Positions 47,528 to 59,379 of a stretch of DNA of 64,000 nt are shown piece after piece (positions within the stretch are counted from its first letter, which is position 1; every line of letters begins with the position of its first letter). A program made the translations under genes and the position numbers. Source of the DNA: Phyllobacterium brassicacearum (GTDB lineage: Bacteria; Pseudomonadota; Alphaproteobacteria; Rhizobiales; Rhizobiaceae); NCBI RefSeq assembly GCF_003010955.1, contig NZ_PGGO01000015.1:62001-126000 (forward strand), read 5' to 3'. The notes under the pieces are model-generated. The model was not told the DNA's origin. It saw only the letters and a program-made list of their open reading frames with translations, and did not search any database.

Positions 47528-50500
47528 TTATGAACCCAGAGCATCTTCAAGGAATGCTTCGAGCTGTGCAAGGTGTTTGGACATCAGGCCGGTTGCGGTT
47601 GATGCGGCCGCAGGACGTCCGGTGTAACGGACGCGCTGATGCTTTGCATCGATATGCGCCAGGACCCATTCCAGATAGGGATCGATAAAGGCCCAGGCGC
47701 CCATGTTCTTGGGCTCCTCCTGACACCAGACCATTTCCGCATTCCGGAAGCGGGAGAGCTCGGTGATCAGGGCCTTTGCCGGGAATGGATAAAGCTGCTC
47801 GACACGCAGGAGATAGACGTCGTCGATACCGCGCTTCTCGCGCTCCTCGTAAAGGTCGTAATAGACCTTGCCCGAGCATAGGACCACGCGGCGGATCTTC
47901 GAATCCTTCTGCAGCTTGATCGGCTGATCCTTCAACAATTGTGCATCGTCCCACAGCAAGCGGTGGAACGAGGAATCCCCCGTGAATTCGCCGATCGAAG
48001 AAACCGCGCGCTTGTGGCGCAGCAACGATTTCGGCGTCATCAGGATCAGCGGCTTGCGGAAGTCACGCTTCATCTGGCGGCGCAGGATGTGGAAGAGGTT
48101 GGCAGGCGTCGTGCAGTTCGCGACCTGCATGTTGTCTTCCGCACAAAGCTGCAGATAGCGCTCAAGACGGGCCGAGGAATGTTCCGGTCCCTGGCCCTCA
48201 TAGCCATGCGGCAAGAGGCAGACGAGACCGGACATACGCAGCCACTTGCGCTCGCCGGAGGAGATAAACTGGTCGAAGATGACCTGCGCCCCATTGGCGA
48301 AATCGCCGAACTGCGCTTCCCACAAGGTCAGGGCGCGTGGGTCGGACAGCGAGTAGCCATATTCGAAGCCGAGCACGGCTTCTTCAGAAAGCATCGAGTT
48401 GATGACTTCGTAAAGCGCCTGGCCCTTCTGCAGGTTGTTGAGCGGGATATAGCGTTGTTCGGTATCCTGGTCGTAGAGCACCGAATGACGCTGGCTGAAC
48501 GTGCCGCGCTCGACATCCTGACCGGACAGACGCACCGGATGGCCCTCGGTAACGAGCGAACCGAATGCCAGGGCTTCCGCCGTCGCCCAATCGAAACCTT
48601 CGCCGGTCTCGATCATCTTGGCGCGATTGTCCTGGAAACGTTGGATGGTACGGTGAACATTGAGGCCAGCCGGAACTTCGGCAAGCTTCTTGCCGATTTC
48701 CTTGAGCGTCTTTACCGGCAGTCCGGTCTTGCCGCGGCGCTGCTCATCGGCATTGTCCGCCGTGCGCAAACCGCTCCAGGCGCCATCCAGCCAATCGGCC
48801 TTGTTCGGCTTGTAAGCCTGGCCCGCTTCGAACTCCTGCTCGAGATTCTCTCGCCAAGCGGCGCGCATCTTTTCGAGTTCGGCCTCGTTGATGAGCCCCT
48901 CCTCGATCAGCTTGGTCGAATAGAGCTGGACCGTGGTCTTCTGGCTGCGGATCGTCTTGTACATGATCGGCTGCGTGAATGCCGGCTCATCGCCTTCATT
49001 GTGACCGAACCGGCGATAGCAGAACATGTCGATGACGACCGGCTTGTGGAACGTCATGCGGTACTCGGTGGCAATCTTTGCCACGTAGACCACAGCTTCC
49101 GGATCATCGCCATTGACGTGGAAGATCGGCGCCTCGATCATCTTCGCCACGTCGGAAGGATAGGGCGAGGAACGCGAGAAACGCGGATTGGTGGTGAACC
49201 CGATCTGGTTGTTGATGATGAAATGCACAGTACCGGCAACACGGTGTCCGCGCAGACCGGAGAGACCCAGACATTCCGCGACCACACCCTGGCCGGCAAA
49301 GGCGGCATCGCCGTGCAGGAGCAGCGGCATGACCTTCGAACGCTCGGACAAAGGTACGATCTCGTCACGCTCGCGGCCGGCGAGCAGATCCTGCTTCGCA
49401 CGTGCCTTGCCCATGACCACCGGATTGACGATTTCGAGATGCGACGGGTTGGCAGTCAGCGACAAGTGAACCTTGTTGCCGTCGAACTCGCGATCCGACG
49501 AGGCACCGAGATGGTACTTCACGTCGCCGGAACCTTCGACGTCGTCCGGCGTGTAGGAGCCGCCCTTGAACTCATGGAAAATGGCGCGATGCGGCTTGCG
49601 CATGAACTGGCTGAGCACGTTCAGACGGCCGCGATGCGCCATGCCGAGGACGATTTCCTTGAGGCCCATGGAACCGCCACGCTTGACGATCTGCTCCAGT
49701 GCCGGAATGAGCGACTCGCCACCGTCCAGACCAAAGCGCTTGGTGCCCTTGTATTTGACGTCGATGAACTGCTCAAAGCCTTCCGCTTCGATCAACTTCG
49801 ACAGGATTGCCCTCTTGCCTTCCGCGGTGAAGGCGACACCCTTGTCGGGACCTTCGATGCGCTCCTGGATCCAGGACTTCTCTACCGGATCAGAAATGTG
49901 CATGAACTCGACGCCGATGGTCGAACAATAGGTGCGCTTGAGGATATCGAGCATCTGCGGGATCGTCGCATACTCGAGGCCCAGCACATTATCGATGAAG
50001 ATCTTTCGGTCGTAATCGGCCGGCGAGAAGCCATAGCTCTCCGGTGAGAGCTCGTTATAGTCTTCCTTTACTTCCGCAAGCCCGAGCGGATCGAGCTTGG
50101 CATGCAGGTGGCCACGCATGCGATAGGCGCGGATCATCATGATCGCGCGGACGGAATCGCGCGCTGCATGAATGATATCTGCGTCGGATGCGGTCACTGC
50201 GGGAGCTGCAACACCGTTCGCCGCGGCGGCGCCGTTTGCGCTCTTGGCCTTCAGCTTGTCGGTGATGTGCTTTTCGACTTCGCCCCAATTGCCATCGAGT
50301 GCCGAGACGAGTTCGCCGTTGCCCGCGATAGGCCAGTTCGGCTTCTCCCACGACGCGCCCTTGGCGTTCTTGAGAACATCCTCCTTGGGGTCGTTCAGAT
50401 TGGCGAAGAATTCCTGCCATTCGGGACCGACCGATGCCGGATCTTTCTCATAGCTCGCGTGTAGTTCCTCGATATAGTGGGCATTGCCACCATAGAGAAA

Positions 50501-50545
50501 CGAGGTGAGCGCAAAAATGTCGTTGGCCTGTTCTTGACGTGCCAT
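47528..50545 (-). CDS. sucA: 2-oxoglutarate dehydrogenase E1
   Basis: A 1005-residue thiamine-diphosphate enzyme that decarboxylates 2-oxoglutarate. The N-terminal FLYGGNAHYIEELHASYEKDP and the SIGVEFMHI-like region, the ThDP/metal part GDAAFAGQGVVAECLGLSGLRGHRVAGTVHFIINNQIGFTT, and the C-terminal VWCQEEPKNMGAWAFI are intact. Length is normal. It follows sucD by 140 bases, a gap with a stable hairpin. Confidence 0.97.
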   Translation of the reverse strand: MARQEQANDIFALTSFLYGGNAHYIEELHASYEKDPASVGPEWQEFFANLNDPKEDVLKNAKGASWEKPNWPIAGNGELVSALDGNWGEVEKHITDKLKAKSANGAAAANGVAAPAVTASDADIIHAARDSVRAIMMIRAYRMRGHLHAKLDPLGLAEVKEDYNELSPESYGFSPADYDRKIFIDNVLGLEYATIPQMLDILKRTYCSTIGVEFMHISDPVEKSWIQERIEGPDKGVAFTAEGKRAILSKLIEAEGFEQFIDVKYKGTKRFGLDGGESLIPALEQIVKRGGSMGLKEIVLGMAHRGRLNVLSQFMRKPHRAIFHEFKGGSYTPDDVEGSGDVKYHLGASSDREFDGNKVHLSLTANPSHLEIVNPVVMGKARAKQDLLAGRERDEIVPLSERSKVMPLLLHGDAAFAGQGVVAECLGLSGLRGHRVAGTVHFIINNQIGFTTNPRFSRSSPYPSDVAKMIEAPIFHVNGDDPEAVVYVAKIATEYRMTFHKPVVIDMFCYRRFGHNEGDEPAFTQPIMYKTIRSQKTTVQLYSTKLIEEGLINEAELEKMRAAWRENLEQEFEAGQAYKPNKADWLDGAWSGLRTADNADEQRRGKTGLPVKTLKEIGKKLAEVPAGLNVHRTIQRFQDNRAKMIETGEGFDWATAEALAFGSLVTEGHPVRLSGQDVERGTFSQRHSVLYDQDTEQRYIPLNNLQKGQALYEVINSMLSEEAVLGFEYGYSLSDPRALTLWEAQFGDFANGAQVIFDQFISSGERKWLRMSGLVCLLPHGYEGQGPEHSSARLERYLQLCAEDNMQVANCTTPANLFHILRRQMKRDFRKPLILMTPKSLLRHKRAVSSIGEFTGDSSFHRLLWDDAQLLKDQPIKLQKDSKIRRVVLCSGKVYYDLYEEREKRGIDDVYLLRVEQLYPFPAKALITELSRFRNAEMVWCQEEPKNMGAWAFIDPYLEWVLAHIDAKHQRVRYTGRPAAASTATGLMSKHLAQLEAFLEDALGS

Positions 50546-50641
50546 GATTGTGACCGGAGCCCGCGCTCCGTCTCCCTTGATGAGAGTTCACCGGCTCAAC
50601 CGGAGACACTCTGGCTTGAGGCCCGCTTGGCCCCGTGGATT

Positions 50642-50667
50642 GGTCGGGGCGGCAACCGCCCCGATCC
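50642..50667 (-). promoter_or_regulatory. Intercistronic hairpin between sucD and sucA
   Basis: A 9-bp perfect stem TCGGGGCGG/CCGCCCCGA (50644-50652 and 50656-50664) with loop CAA, extendable at its base, lies 19 bases after the sucD stop. There is no T-run, so it may act in mRNA processing or stability rather than termination. Confidence 0.5.
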
Positions 50668-50685
50668 ATGTCTGTTATGTCGATC

Positions 50686-51600
50686 TTAGCCCTTGAGGAC
50701 TTCGACCAATGTCTTGCCAAGCTGCGCAGGCGACGGCGACACGCGGATACCCGCAGCTTCCATGGCCGCGATCTTGTCTTCCGCACCACCCTTGCCACCG
50801 GAAATGACGGCACCGGCATGGCCCATCGTGCGTCCGGGAGGAGCCGTGCGTCCGGCGATGAAACCGGCCATCGGCTTCTTGCGGCCACGCTTTGCTTCGT
50901 CGGCAAGGAACTGCGCTGCATCTTCTTCGGCCGAGCCACCGATTTCACCGATCATGATGATCGATTTCGTCGCTTCGTCGGCAAGGAACATTTCCAGTAC
51001 ATCAATGAATTCCGTGCCCTTCACAGGATCGCCGCCGATACCGACAGCGGTGGTCTGGCCAAGGCCTTCATTGGTGGTCTGGAACACAGCTTCATAGGTA
51101 AGTGTTCCGGAGCGGGATACAACACCCACGGAACCCTTCTTGAAGATGTTACCCGGCATAATGCCGATCTTGCATTCTTCCGGTGTCAGCACGCCCGGGC
51201 AGTTCGGGCCGATCAGACGCGATGTGGAGCGGTCAAGGCGAGCCTTGACCCTCACCATGTCCATGACCGGGATACCCTCAGTGATGCAGATGATCAGCGG
51301 AATTTCCGCGTCGATCGCCTCGATAATGGCTTCTGCGGCGCCTGCTGGCGGAACATAGATCACAGAGGCATTGGCGCCGGTGCGGTCCCTGCCTTCGGCA
51401 ACGGAGGCGAAAATCGGGAGCTGGGCGTTCGAACCGGTCGGCAGCTTGCCGTCCCAGGTCTCACCACCCTTTTTCGGATGGATACCGCCGACCATCTGCG
51501 TGCCGTAATAGGCCAGAGCCTGTTCGGTATGGAATGTACCGGTCTTGCCGGTCAGGCCCTGAACGAGAACCTTGGTGTCTTTGTTGACGAGAATAGACAT
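50686..51600 (-). CDS. sucD: Succinyl-CoA synthetase alpha subunit
   Basis: A 304-residue subunit. CoA-binding start [32 protein letters not shown], then [23 protein letters not shown], and the active-site phosphohistidine in [18 protein letters not shown] near residue 250. It forms the substrate-level phosphorylation step with SucC, which is three bases upstream. Confidence 0.97.
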   Translation of the reverse strand: MSILVNKDTKVLVQGLTGKTGTFHTEQALAYYGTQMVGGIHPKKGGETWDGKLPTGSNAQLPIFASVAEGRDRTGANASVIYVPPAGAAEAIIEAIDAEIPLIICITEGIPVMDMVRVKARLDRSTSRLIGPNCPGVLTPEECKIGIMPGNIFKKGSVGVVSRSGTLTYEAVFQTTNEGLGQTTAVGIGGDPVKGTEFIDVLEMFLADEATKSIIMIGEIGGSAEEDAAQFLADEAKRGRKKPMAGFIAGRTAPPGRTMGHAGAVISGGKGGAEDKIAAMEAAGIRVSPSPAQLGKTLVEVLKG

Positions 51601-51603
51601 GCC

Positions 51604-52800
51604 TTAGTTTCCCTTCACGGCCTTGACGATCTTCTGCGCGGCGTCATCGAGATCATCGGCGGAGACGACATTGAGGCCGCTTTCATTGATGATCTTCTTG
51701 CCGAGTACAGCATTGGTGCCTTCGAGACGAACGACCAGCGGAACCTTGAGGCCGACTTCCTTGACAGCTGCGATCACGCCTTCGGCAATGACGTCACACT
51801 TCATGATGCCGCCGAAAATATTGATCAGGATGCCTTCGACCGCAGGATCGGCAGTGATGATCTTGAATGCTGCCGTTACCTTCTCCTTGCTGGCTCCGCC
51901 GCCAACGTCGAGGAAGTTAGCCGGCTCAGCACCATACAACTTGATGATATCCATCGTTGCCATGGCGAGACCGGCGCCATTGACCATGCAGCCGATATTG
52001 CCGTCGAGGGCGACATAGGCGAGATCATATTTCGATGCTTCGATTTCTTTGTCGTCTTCTTCCGTCACGTCCCGCAGCTCGACCACGTCCGGATGACGGA
52101 ACAGTGCATTGCCGTCGAATGATACCTTGGCGTCGAGTACGCGCAGACGGCCATCCTTCATGACGATCAGCGGGTTGACCTCGAGCAGGCTCATATCCTT
52201 CTCGGTGAAGGCCTTGTAGAGGATCGGGAACAGCACTTCCCCGTCCTTCCGCGCTTCGCCGGTGAGGCCGTAGGCGTCATTGATCTTCGCGGTGTCTTCG
52301 GCGGTTACACCGTTTTCCGGATCAATCGCCACGGTCAGGATCTTTTCCGGCGTGTCATGGGCGACCGCTTCGATGTCCATGCCGCCTTCCGTGGAAACAA
52401 CAAAGGCCGGGCGGCCAACAGAACGGTCGACGAGGATCGACAGATACAGCTCGCGCTCGATGTCGGCGCCGTCTTCGATATAAAGGCGATTGACCTGCTT
52501 GCCCGCCGGGCCGGTCTGCTTCGTCACAAGCGTGTTGCCCAGCATTTCCTTGGCGTTGGCGACGACTTCCTCGACCGACCGCGACAGGCGAACGCCGCCC
52601 TTCGCATCGGGGCCGAGTTCCTTAAACTTGCCCTTGCCGCGACCACCAGCATGAATCTGGCTCTTGACCACATAGAGGGGTCCGGGGAGCGTCTTTGCCC
52701 ACTCTTCCGCCTGTTCGACCGAGTAGACGGCGACGCCATTGGCAATCGGCGCACCAAAACTGTGCAGCAGACGCTTGGCCTGGTATTCGTGAATATTCAT
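51604..52800 (-). CDS. sucC: Succinyl-CoA synthetase beta subunit
   Basis: A 398-residue subunit with an ATP-grasp domain. [37 protein letters not shown] and the nucleotide- and metal-binding LLEVNPLIV are seen in the first half. The C-terminal half has [31 protein letters not shown] and [14 protein letters not shown]. It is the second gene of mdh-sucCDAB. Confidence 0.97.
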   Translation of the reverse strand: MNIHEYQAKRLLHSFGAPIANGVAVYSVEQAEEWAKTLPGPLYVVKSQIHAGGRGKGKFKELGPDAKGGVRLSRSVEEVVANAKEMLGNTLVTKQTGPAGKQVNRLYIEDGADIERELYLSILVDRSVGRPAFVVSTEGGMDIEAVAHDTPEKILTVAIDPENGVTAEDTAKINDAYGLTGEARKDGEVLFPILYKAFTEKDMSLLEVNPLIVMKDGRLRVLDAKVSFDGNALFRHPDVVELRDVTEEDDKEIEASKYDLAYVALDGNIGCMVNGAGLAMATMDIIKLYGAEPANFLDVGGGASKEKVTAAFKIITADPAVEGILINIFGGIMKCDVIAEGVIAAVKEVGLKVPLVVRLEGTNAVLGKKIINESGLNVVSADDLDDAAQKIVKAVKGN

Positions 52801-52870
52801 TATCTAATTTCCTTTACGAAGAATCCTGGCAAGCATGGTCAGGATCGTTTCAGGATGAATTCAGGCCGGA

Positions 52871-54135
<1,265 letters not shown>

Positions 54136-55329
54136 TCAGCCCTCGGCGGAACGCGCCTCTGCGACTGGACTGAGCTTGCCGGTTACGGCCAGATACTCTT
54201 CGCTCTGCATCTCAAAAAGCCGCGACGCCGTCCGGTCAAATTCGAACGCCTCGGTTCCCGACTTCGCCGCATAAAGCTTGTCCGGAGACGCGGTCGCAGA
54301 GATCACAAGATGGACGTTTTGGTCATATAGAATGTCGATCAGGATGATGAACCGCTTGGCCTCATTCCGCCTTGGATAATCCAGGATCGGCACGGCATCG
54401 ATGAAGATGGTTCGGTAATGCTGGACAATCGCGGTGTAATCTGCAGCACCGAGCGGCTTGGAACAGAGATCCGCGAACGTAAAGCGAGCTGCGGCCGTAT
54501 GTGGCGCGGCCTGCGGGATAAGCACGGTGTGGCCTTTCACCTTCAAGCTATCCTGCACCACGATGGCTCCGCTCGTTGCTGCGTGCCAGGCCTCGTTCAT
54601 CAACCGGTCAGTTTCTTCATTCAGAGGTGAAAGATAAACCGGCAAACGGTTCAGCTTCTCCAGGCGGTAATCTGTGCGGGCGTCGAGATTGACGACATCC
54701 ACATGCGTTTTCAGGAGCTCTACGAACGGCAGGAAAAGCTGGCGATTGAGTCCGTCGCGATAAAGATCGTCTGGCTGGACATTTGAGGTGGCGACGAGCA
54801 CAACGCCGCGCTCGAAAAGCGCACGGAACAGCCGTGACAGGATCATTGCGTCAGCAATATCCGTCACAGTAAATTCATCGAAACACAAAACCCACGCCTG
54901 TTCCGCCAGCGCGTCGGCTACGGGCGGTATGGGATCATCCTGCTTGGTCTCACCGTTTTTCAATGCCTGGCGGTGAGCATTGATGCGCTCGTGCACATCG
55001 GCCATGAAATCAAGAAAATGCGCGCGGCGCTTGCGTTTGGCCGGCACGAGCTGGTGAAACATATCCATCAGCATCGTCTTGCCGCGCCCGACCTCACCGT
55101 GAATGTAGAGACCCTTGATGATCTCGCGACGCGGCGCACGGCGACTGAACAACCAGCCCAGCGCACTTGACTTGGTGGCGAGCCGCGTTGTCGCGAGCTC
55201 CCGGATCAGCAGATCAAAACGGTCAGCCAGCTGCTGTTGTGCCGGATCCACATCAATATCCCCTGCCTGCACGAGCGCATCGTAGCGCTCGCGCACGGAG
55301 GGGAAGACTTTCAGATTATCGTGCGACAA
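54136..55329 (-). CDS. zapE: Cell division protein ZapE (AFG1-like ATPase)
   Basis: A 397-residue P-loop ATPase of the AFG1/ZapE family, which in E. coli associates with the Z-ring. Walker A is GLYIHGEVGRGKTMLMDMF near residue 80, Walker B is AWVLCFDEFTVTDIADAMIL near 155, then LVATSNVQPDDLYRDGLNRQLFLPF and the C-terminal FIILIDILYDQNVHLVISA. Length is slightly above E. coli ZapE. It lies between omp19 and mdh, as in Brucella. Confidence 0.94.
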   Translation of the reverse strand: MSHDNLKVFPSVRERYDALVQAGDIDVDPAQQQLADRFDLLIRELATTRLATKSSALGWLFSRRAPRREIIKGLYIHGEVGRGKTMLMDMFHQLVPAKRKRRAHFLDFMADVHERINAHRQALKNGETKQDDPIPPVADALAEQAWVLCFDEFTVTDIADAMILSRLFRALFERGVVLVATSNVQPDDLYRDGLNRQLFLPFVELLKTHVDVVNLDARTDYRLEKLNRLPVYLSPLNEETDRLMNEAWHAATSGAIVVQDSLKVKGHTVLIPQAAPHTAAARFTFADLCSKPLGAADYTAIVQHYRTIFIDAVPILDYPRRNEAKRFIILIDILYDQNVHLVISATASPDKLYAAKSGTEAFEFDRTASRLFEMQSEEYLAVTGKLSPVAEARSAEG

Positions 55330-55369
55330 TACAGTCTCCGGGCGCGCTTAAGAAAAGCGCGCTCCTTGT

Positions 55370-55906
55370 TTAGCGTGACAGGCTTAGATTCTGCCCGCCT
55401 GATGTCTGGCCGTCGAACTTGGACGGCGCCGACGAATAGAGGCGCGCGACAGTGCCGCCAGCAGCGTCGTAAAGGACAAGCTGCTTACCGCTGACCGCCC
55501 ATGACGAAAGGTTGGCAAGCTCACCCGGGCAGCGTAGCGGACCCGCACGGTACCCCTGGCCGAACTTTGTCTGTGGCGTTGCAATCTTGCAGCTCTGTCC
55601 ACCCATCGATGCATTCCAGACGCCGGCGACACTGCTGGCCGTAAGGTCCGGAGCGTTTGCCGGTGGCAAGGCCGCGACCTGGGTATTGCCTTGTGTGCCC
55701 GGTGCCGCGGTGCCCGTCGTTGGGGCGGTCGGGAACTGATTGGCACCGCCGGGTGGCGGCAACTGGCTCTGGCTGACTGCGCCCGAGGGCGCGGCCTGAA
55801 GTGGCGCGGGTGCGGTCGAGACGGGGTCCATTCGTGAACTCTGGCATCCCGCCATCACCATGCCGACAGCGGCAACGGTCAGCAAATTGACTTTCAAAGT
55901 CCCCAT
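55370..55906 (-). CDS. omp19: Outer-membrane lipoprotein Omp19 / protease-inhibitor (Inh) domain
   Basis: A 178-residue lipoprotein. The signal (1-20) ends in the lipobox VMAGC, followed by a Pro/Ala/Gln-rich linker. The C-terminal beta-barrel (about 90-178) has VAGVWNASMGGQSCKIATPQ, GPLRCPGELANLSSWAV and KQLVLYDAAGGTVA, which read almost identically to Brucella Omp19. Omp19 is a known Brucella antigen and an inhibitor of host proteases; the same activity here is inferred. I start at the ATG at 55906, which gives the Omp19 length. Confidence 0.92.
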   Translation of the reverse strand: MGTLKVNLLTVAAVGMVMAGCQSSRMDPVSTAPAPLQAAPSGAVSQSQLPPPGGANQFPTAPTTGTAAPGTQGNTQVAALPPANAPDLTASSVAGVWNASMGGQSCKIATPQTKFGQGYRAGPLRCPGELANLSSWAVSGKQLVLYDAAGGTVARLYSSAPSKFDGQTSGGQNLSLSR

Positions 55907-56238
55907 AACCTCAGTTCTCCATCTGCGCATCCATGTGAGGATTGCGATTCCATTTGGGTTCTTAACCATACACAATGGCGATCTTGGCAAAATTTCAACC
56001 CGCGCATTAGAAAATCCGGTCATATTTGGCCGTTTCTCGCGCCTGGACCATCAAAAAATGGCTGAAATGACAATATCGCCACACTCTCCAGCATCTGTCT
56101 TCGATAGCAAGAATCGACGACATTAACCAATTCAATCATTTCAAAGTGAATAAAGTCTTATACAAATTCTCACCCGTATAACGGAAATGTGTGAGAACCC
56201 CAATTGAAACGATGAGTGCGTCGCGATATTTGTTGACA
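55907..56238. other. Intergenic region between omp19 and the siderophore-interacting gene
   Basis: A 332-base divergent promoter region with no gene seen. It contains the sequence AATTCAATCATTTCAAAG that resembles the TCA 15-mer and the inverted repeat TTCTCAC...GTGAGAA (about 56168-56196) ahead of the siderophore-interacting gene. Confidence 0.5.
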
Positions 56239-57045
56239 ATGACACTCATAAATAAATCTCCCCAAAGAATCCGCCATGAGACCCGCCTGCGGCGGCTCGA
56301 AGTTCAGGCGATCAAACATATCACCCCACTCATGCTGCGCGTGACGCTTGCGGGCGACGAGTTGCAAGGCTTTACCAGCCCCGGCTATGCCGACCACATC
56401 AAGATTTTCTTCCCAACTGCCGGCAGTGAACCGGTTTTGCCGATACTCGGCCCCGACGGTCTCACATTCCCTACCGACAAGCCCCGTCCGGAAATGCGCG
56501 ATTACACACCGCGTTCTTACGATGCAGCATCGAACACCCTCGACGTCGACTTTGTTGTGCATGGCGACGGCCCTGCCTCAAACTGGGCAGCGCAGGCGGA
56601 AATCGGCCAAAAGATCGTGATCGGTGGCCCGCGCGGCTCCATGATCATTCCGGACGCCTTCGACTGGTATCTGCTCGCCGGCGACGAAACCGCCCTGCCC
56701 GCGATCGGTCGCCGTCTTGAAGAGTTGCCCACTACGGCACGCGCCCTTGCCGTCATCGAGGTTGCCGGTAAGGAAGCAGAGCAGGCATTAAGGACGGATG
56801 CCGGGGCGGAAATCTTCTGGGTGCATCGCAATGGTGCCGAGGCTGGCAACAATGATCTGCTGCTCCAGACCATCGCACAGCTCAACTTACCTGAGGGCGA
56901 CTGCTATGCCTTCATCGCCGGTGAAAGCAGCATCTCCAGAGCCGTGCGCAGTCATCTTGTCGAACAGCGCGGCTTCAATGGCGAATGGGTCAAGGCGGCA
57001 GGCTATTGGCTGCGCGGCGTCGCCGACGCCCATGAGCCGCATTGA
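56239..57045 (+). CDS. Siderophore-interacting protein (FAD/NAD(P)H ferric reductase)
   Basis: A 268-residue SIP/ViuB-family flavoprotein that releases iron from ferric siderophores in the cytoplasm. The FAD motif RDYTPRSYD is near residue 95, followed by DVDFVVHGDGPASNWA, the NAD(P)-binding-side YLLAGDETALPAIGRRLEE and the C-terminal GESSISRAVRSHLVEQRG with GYWLRGVAD. Iron-dependent control is expected. The ATG at 56239 is the most likely start. Confidence 0.9.
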   Translation: MTLINKSPQRIRHETRLRRLEVQAIKHITPLMLRVTLAGDELQGFTSPGYADHIKIFFPTAGSEPVLPILGPDGLTFPTDKPRPEMRDYTPRSYDAASNTLDVDFVVHGDGPASNWAAQAEIGQKIVIGGPRGSMIIPDAFDWYLLAGDETALPAIGRRLEELPTTARALAVIEVAGKEAEQALRTDAGAEIFWVHRNGAEAGNNDLLLQTIAQLNLPEGDCYAFIAGESSISRAVRSHLVEQRGFNGEWVKAAGYWLRGVADAHEPH

Positions 57046-57177
57046 TTCATTATCAGAACGTCGAGCCCGTGCCATCTGAACGCAGCTTTGATTTGCGCTG
57101 GCACTGGCATTTCCTCCCCTTTTCCGCCATATAAGCCCTCTACGACCAGAAATAGTATCCAAGGGCTTACGACGAGC

Positions 57178-58068
57178 ATGGTGGCGCACGCGCAATTTGC
57201 AAAGATGAACGGGCTCGGAAACGAAATTATCGTTGCCGATATGCGCGGACGTGCGGACCGGATTACGCCGGAGGCGGCCATCGCGCTCGATCGCGATACG
57301 GCGACGAAATTTGACCAGATCATGGCCATTCACTCCGCCAGAACCGACGGCACGGAAGCCTATATCGAGATCATCAATTCTGACGGTACGCAGGCCCAGG
57401 CCTGCGGCAACGGCATGCGATGCGTCGTCCAGGCACTGAGTTCCGAAACGGGCAAGCACGAATTCACATTCGAGACCATCGCCGGCATTCTGACCGCCCA
57501 GGAACATCCGGACGGGCAGATCTCGGTCGACATGGGGATGCCGCGCTTCGACTGGCAGGACATTCCGCTGGCAGAACCGTTTCATGACACGCGCAAGATC
57601 GAGTTGCAAATTGGCCCGATCGATGCGCCGGTCCTGCATTCGCCTTCGGTTGCCAGCATGGGTAATCCGCATGCAATATTCTGGGTCGACCAGGACGTCT
57701 GGACCTACGATATGGAACGGTTCGGGCCTCTCCTCGAAAACCATCCGATCTTTCCCGAGCGCGCCAACATTTCCATTGCTCATGTGACCAGCCGTCATGC
57801 CATTACCTTGCGCACCTGGGAACGCGGCGCCGGGCTGACCCGCGCCTGTGGCTCGGCTGCCTGCGCCGCTGCCGTTTCGGCCGTGCGCACGGGGCGCACT
57901 GACCGGACCGTCACGGTTACCGTTCCGGGCGGACCTTTGCTGATCGAGTGGCTTGAAAACGATCATGTGATCATGACCGGCCCGGCCGAATGGGAGTTCT
58001 CCGGATCCCTCGATCCACAAACCGGTGCATGGCAGCGCGACGAAACGCCATCGCAGGGAGCCGCCTGA
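57178..58068 (+). CDS. dapF: Diaminopimelate epimerase
   Basis: A 296-residue PLP-independent epimerase making meso-DAP for lysine and peptidoglycan. The two catalytic cysteines are in [10 protein letters not shown] (near residue 80) and [14 protein letters not shown] (near 222); [15 protein letters not shown] is the family start. The ATG at 57178 follows a weak site. It overlaps the mtaB start by one base. Confidence 0.96.
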   Translation: MVAHAQFAKMNGLGNEIIVADMRGRADRITPEAAIALDRDTATKFDQIMAIHSARTDGTEAYIEIINSDGTQAQACGNGMRCVVQALSSETGKHEFTFETIAGILTAQEHPDGQISVDMGMPRFDWQDIPLAEPFHDTRKIELQIGPIDAPVLHSPSVASMGNPHAIFWVDQDVWTYDMERFGPLLENHPIFPERANISIAHVTSRHAITLRTWERGAGLTRACGSAACAAAVSAVRTGRTDRTVTVTVPGGPLLIEWLENDHVIMTGPAEWEFSGSLDPQTGAWQRDETPSQGAA

Positions 58069-59354
58069 TGGCAGTCGACATCGTTACCTTCGGGTGCCGC
58101 CTCAACACTTATGAATCCGAAGTGATGAAGCGCGAAGCCGATGCGGCCGGCCTCGGCACGCTGGAAAACGGTGCCATCATCTTCAACACCTGTGCCGTCA
58201 CCAGCGAAGCGGTGCGCCAAGCGCGGCAGGCAATTCGCAAAGCACGCCGCGACAACCCCGATGCACGCATCATCGTTACCGGGTGCGCCGCACAGACCGG
58301 AGCCGACGATTTCGCTGCAATGGACGAAGTCGACCTTGTCCTCGGCAATGAGGAAAAGCTGAAATCCAACTCCTACCGCATGCTGCCGGATTTCGGTGTC
58401 AACCAGTTCGAAAAAGTCCGCGTCAACGACATCATGGAGGTGCGCGAAACCGCATCGCATATGGTCGACGCGATCGAGGGCCGCGCCCGGGCCTTTGTCC
58501 AAGTGCAGAACGGCTGCGATCATCGCTGCACCTTCTGCATCATTCCCTACGGCCGCGGCAATTCCCGCTCTGTCCCGATGGGCGGCGTGGTCGAACAGGT
58601 GAAACGGCTGGTCGGTAACGGCTACAATGAAGTGGTGCTGACCGGCGTCGACATGACCAGCTATGGACCGGATCTTCCGGGAAACTTGCGGCTGGGCAAG
58701 CTGGTGAAGACCGTACTCAGGGAAGTACCGGACTTGCAGCGGCTGCGCCTTTCGTCGATCGACTCAATCGAGGCCGACGAGGATCTGATGGAAGCGCTCG
58801 CAAACGAGAACCGGTTGATGCCTCATCTGCATCTGTCGCTGCAATCGGGCGACAACATGATCCTGAAGCGCATGAAGCGCCGGCACCTGCGCGAAGACTC
58901 GATCGAGTTCTGCGAGAATGTCCGCCGCATACGTCCTGACATCGTCTTCGGCGCTGATATCATTGCCGGCTTTCCGACCGAGACCGATGAGATGTTCGAA
59001 AATTCCATCCGGATCGTCGAGGAATGCGGCTTGACGCATCTGCACGTTTTTCCGTTCAGCCCGCGTGAAGGCACACCCGCTGCGCGCATGCCGCAGGTCA
59101 ACAGGCAGGTCGTGAAGGCGCGTGCCTCGCGGCTCCGCGCTGCCGGTGATGCGGCCTATCGCAGCCACCTGGAAAGTCTGGTCGGTACGGGGCAAAAAAT
59201 TCTCATTGAACGCGAAGGCATCGGCCGTACGGAAGGGTTCACCCTTGTCGGTGTTGACGGCGGGACACCGGGCCATATCACCACGCGCACCATAGACGGG
59301 CATGACGGCGACAAGCTGCTGGCCAGAGATAGCGGCAATCGGCGCGCAGCATAA
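58068..59354 (+). CDS. mtaB: tRNA-t6A37 methylthiotransferase
   Basis: A 428-residue MiaB-like radical SAM enzyme that adds a methylthio group to t6A37. The UPF0004 domain starts DIVTFGCRLNTYESEVM with further cysteines in NTCAVTSEA and VTGCAAQTG. The radical SAM CxxxCxxC is in NGCDHRCTFCIIPYGRG near residue 150, and a TRAM-like tail ends the protein. TsaD, which makes its t6A substrate, is also in this window. Confidence 0.94.
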   Translation: MAVDIVTFGCRLNTYESEVMKREADAAGLGTLENGAIIFNTCAVTSEAVRQARQAIRKARRDNPDARIIVTGCAAQTGADDFAAMDEVDLVLGNEEKLKSNSYRMLPDFGVNQFEKVRVNDIMEVRETASHMVDAIEGRARAFVQVQNGCDHRCTFCIIPYGRGNSRSVPMGGVVEQVKRLVGNGYNEVVLTGVDMTSYGPDLPGNLRLGKLVKTVLREVPDLQRLRLSSIDSIEADEDLMEALANENRLMPHLHLSLQSGDNMILKRMKRRHLREDSIEFCENVRRIRPDIVFGADIIAGFPTETDEMFENSIRIVEECGLTHLHVFPFSPREGTPAARMPQVNRQVVKARASRLRAAGDAAYRSHLESLVGTGQKILIEREGIGRTEGFTLVGVDGGTPGHITTRTIDGHDGDKLLARDSGNRRAA

Positions 59355-59379
59355 ACATTTAGCAAGCAAAGCAGCATTC

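Noticed and set aside
47939..50047. 702-codon open frame on the plus strand opposite sucA
   Set aside because: It is antisense to a complete, highly conserved sucA; GC-rich codon bias leaves such frames open. The translation shows no domain.
50635..52122. 495-codon plus-strand frame
   Set aside because: Antisense to sucD and sucC; no domain-like sequence.
56234..56248. TGA-N9-TCA iron-responsive (RirA-like) site at the siderophore-interacting gene
   Set aside because: The pattern fits only at its six fixed bases and overlaps the start codon; such a loose match is expected by chance.
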